From contig CASDQU010000047.1 in assembly GCA_949282835.1 (NCBI GenBank), positions 1 to 5,819 of the forward strand: 5,819 nucleotides of DNA, written 5' to 3'. Below are positions 5,226-5,819 of the stretch, piece after piece. A model generated the notes under the pieces. The model was not told the origin of the DNA. It saw only the letters and a program-made list of their open reading frames with translations, and did no database searches. The translations under genes and the position numbers were made by a program. Numbering within the stretch: the first letter of the stretch is position 1; every line of letters begins with the position of its first letter. The DNA is from an uncultured Bacillota bacterium. GTDB taxonomy: Bacteria > Bacillota > Clostridia > Christensenellales > UBA1242.

Positions 5226-5274
5226 CAAAAATTATTGATTTTTGTCGAAATTTTCGTTATTTTTTCAAAAAATA
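5226..5274 (+). terminator. Weak AT-rich hairpins after spoIIE
   Basis: CAAAAAT (5226-5232) and ATTTTTG (5238-5244) form a 7-bp stem with a 5-nt loop, eight bases after the spoIIE stop. Further on, TATTTTTTCAAAAAATA (5258-5274) is a near-perfect AT palindrome with a run of six T. Either could terminate spoIIE transcription, but the stems are almost all A-T and no T tract directly follows the first hairpin, so termination may be leaky into tilS. Confidence 0.3.
5241..5249 (+). promoter_or_regulatory. Perfect Spo0A-box sequence between spoIIE and tilS
   Basis: TTTGTCGAA matches the 0A box TTTGTCRAA at all nine positions. It is centred about 87 bp before the predicted tilS start and overlaps the arm of the hairpin after spoIIE. 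That distance is far for classic activation at the -35, and by my rough estimate a chance match is expected about once in five such windows, so function is uncertain. Confidence 0.3.
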
Positions 5275-5296
5275 GATAAAAAATTCTCTTTTTATA

Positions 5297-5325
5297 TTGC
5301 ATAGCAACATTTTATTTAGTATAAT
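5297..5325 (+). promoter_or_regulatory. Sigma-A promoter for tilS
   Basis: TTGCAT (5297-5302) and a perfect TATAAT (5320-5325) are separated by exactly 17 bp. Transcription from about 5332 gives a leader of roughly 20 nt containing AGGAAGG (5341-5347), five bases before the ATG. An own promoter makes sense because tilS is normally essential while spoIIE is expressed only during sporulation. Confidence 0.6.
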
Positions 5326-5352
5326 ATGTGCATTATAAATAGGAAGGAATTT

Positions 5353-5819
5353 ATGCAATCTTGTGAAGAATTTATTAGACAAAATAAGCTATTAAAAAGC
5401 GGAGAAATTATTGGGGTTGGTTGTAGCGGCGGAAGCGACTCTATGGCGCTACTACATTTTCTTGCACAAAATCAAGAAAAATATGATATTGAAGTAGTTG
5501 CAATTCATGTCGATCATGAAATAAGAGAAAACAGCTATCTAGATGCCGATTTTGTAAAAGAGAAGGCAAGAGAACTTGGAATTAGATATTATAAATTCCG
5601 TGTCGATGCGCCTAAGCTTGCAAAGGAGAAGGCGCTTAGCTTGGAAAGCGCGGCTAGAGAGGCAAGATATGGAGTTTTCAAAACACTGCTAAGAAAGGGC
5701 ATTGTCGACAAAATTGCGCTAGCACATCATATGTCTGACCAAGCGGAAACCATCCTAATGCATATTTTTAGAGGCAGCGGAGTGGCAGGCGCAAAAGGAA
5801 TGAGCGCAATCAGTGAAAA
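5353..5819 (+). CDS. tilS: tRNA(Ile)-lysidine synthase TilS, N-terminal part (runs off the window)
   Basis: TilS joins lysine to C34 of the CAU-anticodon tRNA-Ile using ATP, changing both its codon reading (AUA) and its charging; it acts in the cytoplasm. The visible 155 codons cover most of the catalytic N-type ATP pyrophosphatase domain. The PP-loop is SGGSDS (25-30). IHVDHEIRENS (51-61) matches the usual HVNHGLR..S with Asp and Glu replacing Asn and Gly. LESAAREARYGVF (97-109) and LAHHMSDQAET (123-133) match the family's R.ARY..F and AHH..DQ.ET motifs, and FRGSGVAG follows. The start is supported by AGGAAGG and a clear promoter. The full protein usually has about 400-470 residues, so the C-terminal substrate-binding domains lie beyond the edge. 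In Bacillus and many clostridia hpt and ftsH come next. Confidence 0.95.
   Translation, partial: MQSCEEFIRQNKLLKSGEIIGVGCSGGSDSMALLHFLAQNQEKYDIEVVAIHVDHEIRENSYLDADFVKEKARELGIRYYKFRVDAPKLAKEKALSLESAAREARYGVFKTLLRKGIVDKIALAHHMSDQAETILMHIFRGSGVAGAKGMSAISE

Overview
This is an AT-rich stretch (roughly mid-30s percent G+C by eye) from a low-GC Gram-positive, endospore-forming bacterium, most likely a member of the Clostridia. The main evidence is a full-length SpoIIE (sporulation phosphatase), a CwlD-type cell-wall amidase, strong AGGAGG-like ribosome binding sites, and spoIIE lying just upstream of tilS, an order also seen in Bacillus and many clostridia. I see no RNA genes, insertion sequences, CRISPR arrays or tRNAs.

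Layout: at the left edge is the 5' end of a leftward gene of uncertain family. A 121-bp divergent intergenic region with an inverted repeat separates it from rightward cwlD. Next comes an unrecognised 302-residue exported or membrane-anchored protein. Its promoter has a run of nine G abutting the -10 TATAAT. After it lies a purine-rich 110-bp stretch that may hold a decayed gene tail. A guanylate-kinase family gene follows, with its own promoter and two consecutive terminator hairpins. A 210-bp regulatory region then leads into spoIIE. This region holds a Spo0A-box-like site, a perfect 14-bp palindrome and a TATAAT. The window ends in the first 155 codons of tilS, which has its own housekeeping-type promoter.

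How the genes fit together: CwlD (spore cortex peptidoglycan) and SpoIIE (asymmetric division and activation of sigma-F) both serve sporulation but are not co-transcribed here. The guanylate kinase and TilS are housekeeping functions in nucleotide and tRNA metabolism. The genes look mostly monocistronic, because most have a recognisable promoter and RBS, and a terminator or long gap lies between neighbours.

I do not see a convincing undescribed multi-gene system. The points most worth a second look are the poly-G promoter of the exported orphan protein (possible phase variation), the composite control region of spoIIE, a perfect Spo0A box between spoIIE and tilS, and the symmetric element between the divergent genes at the left end.
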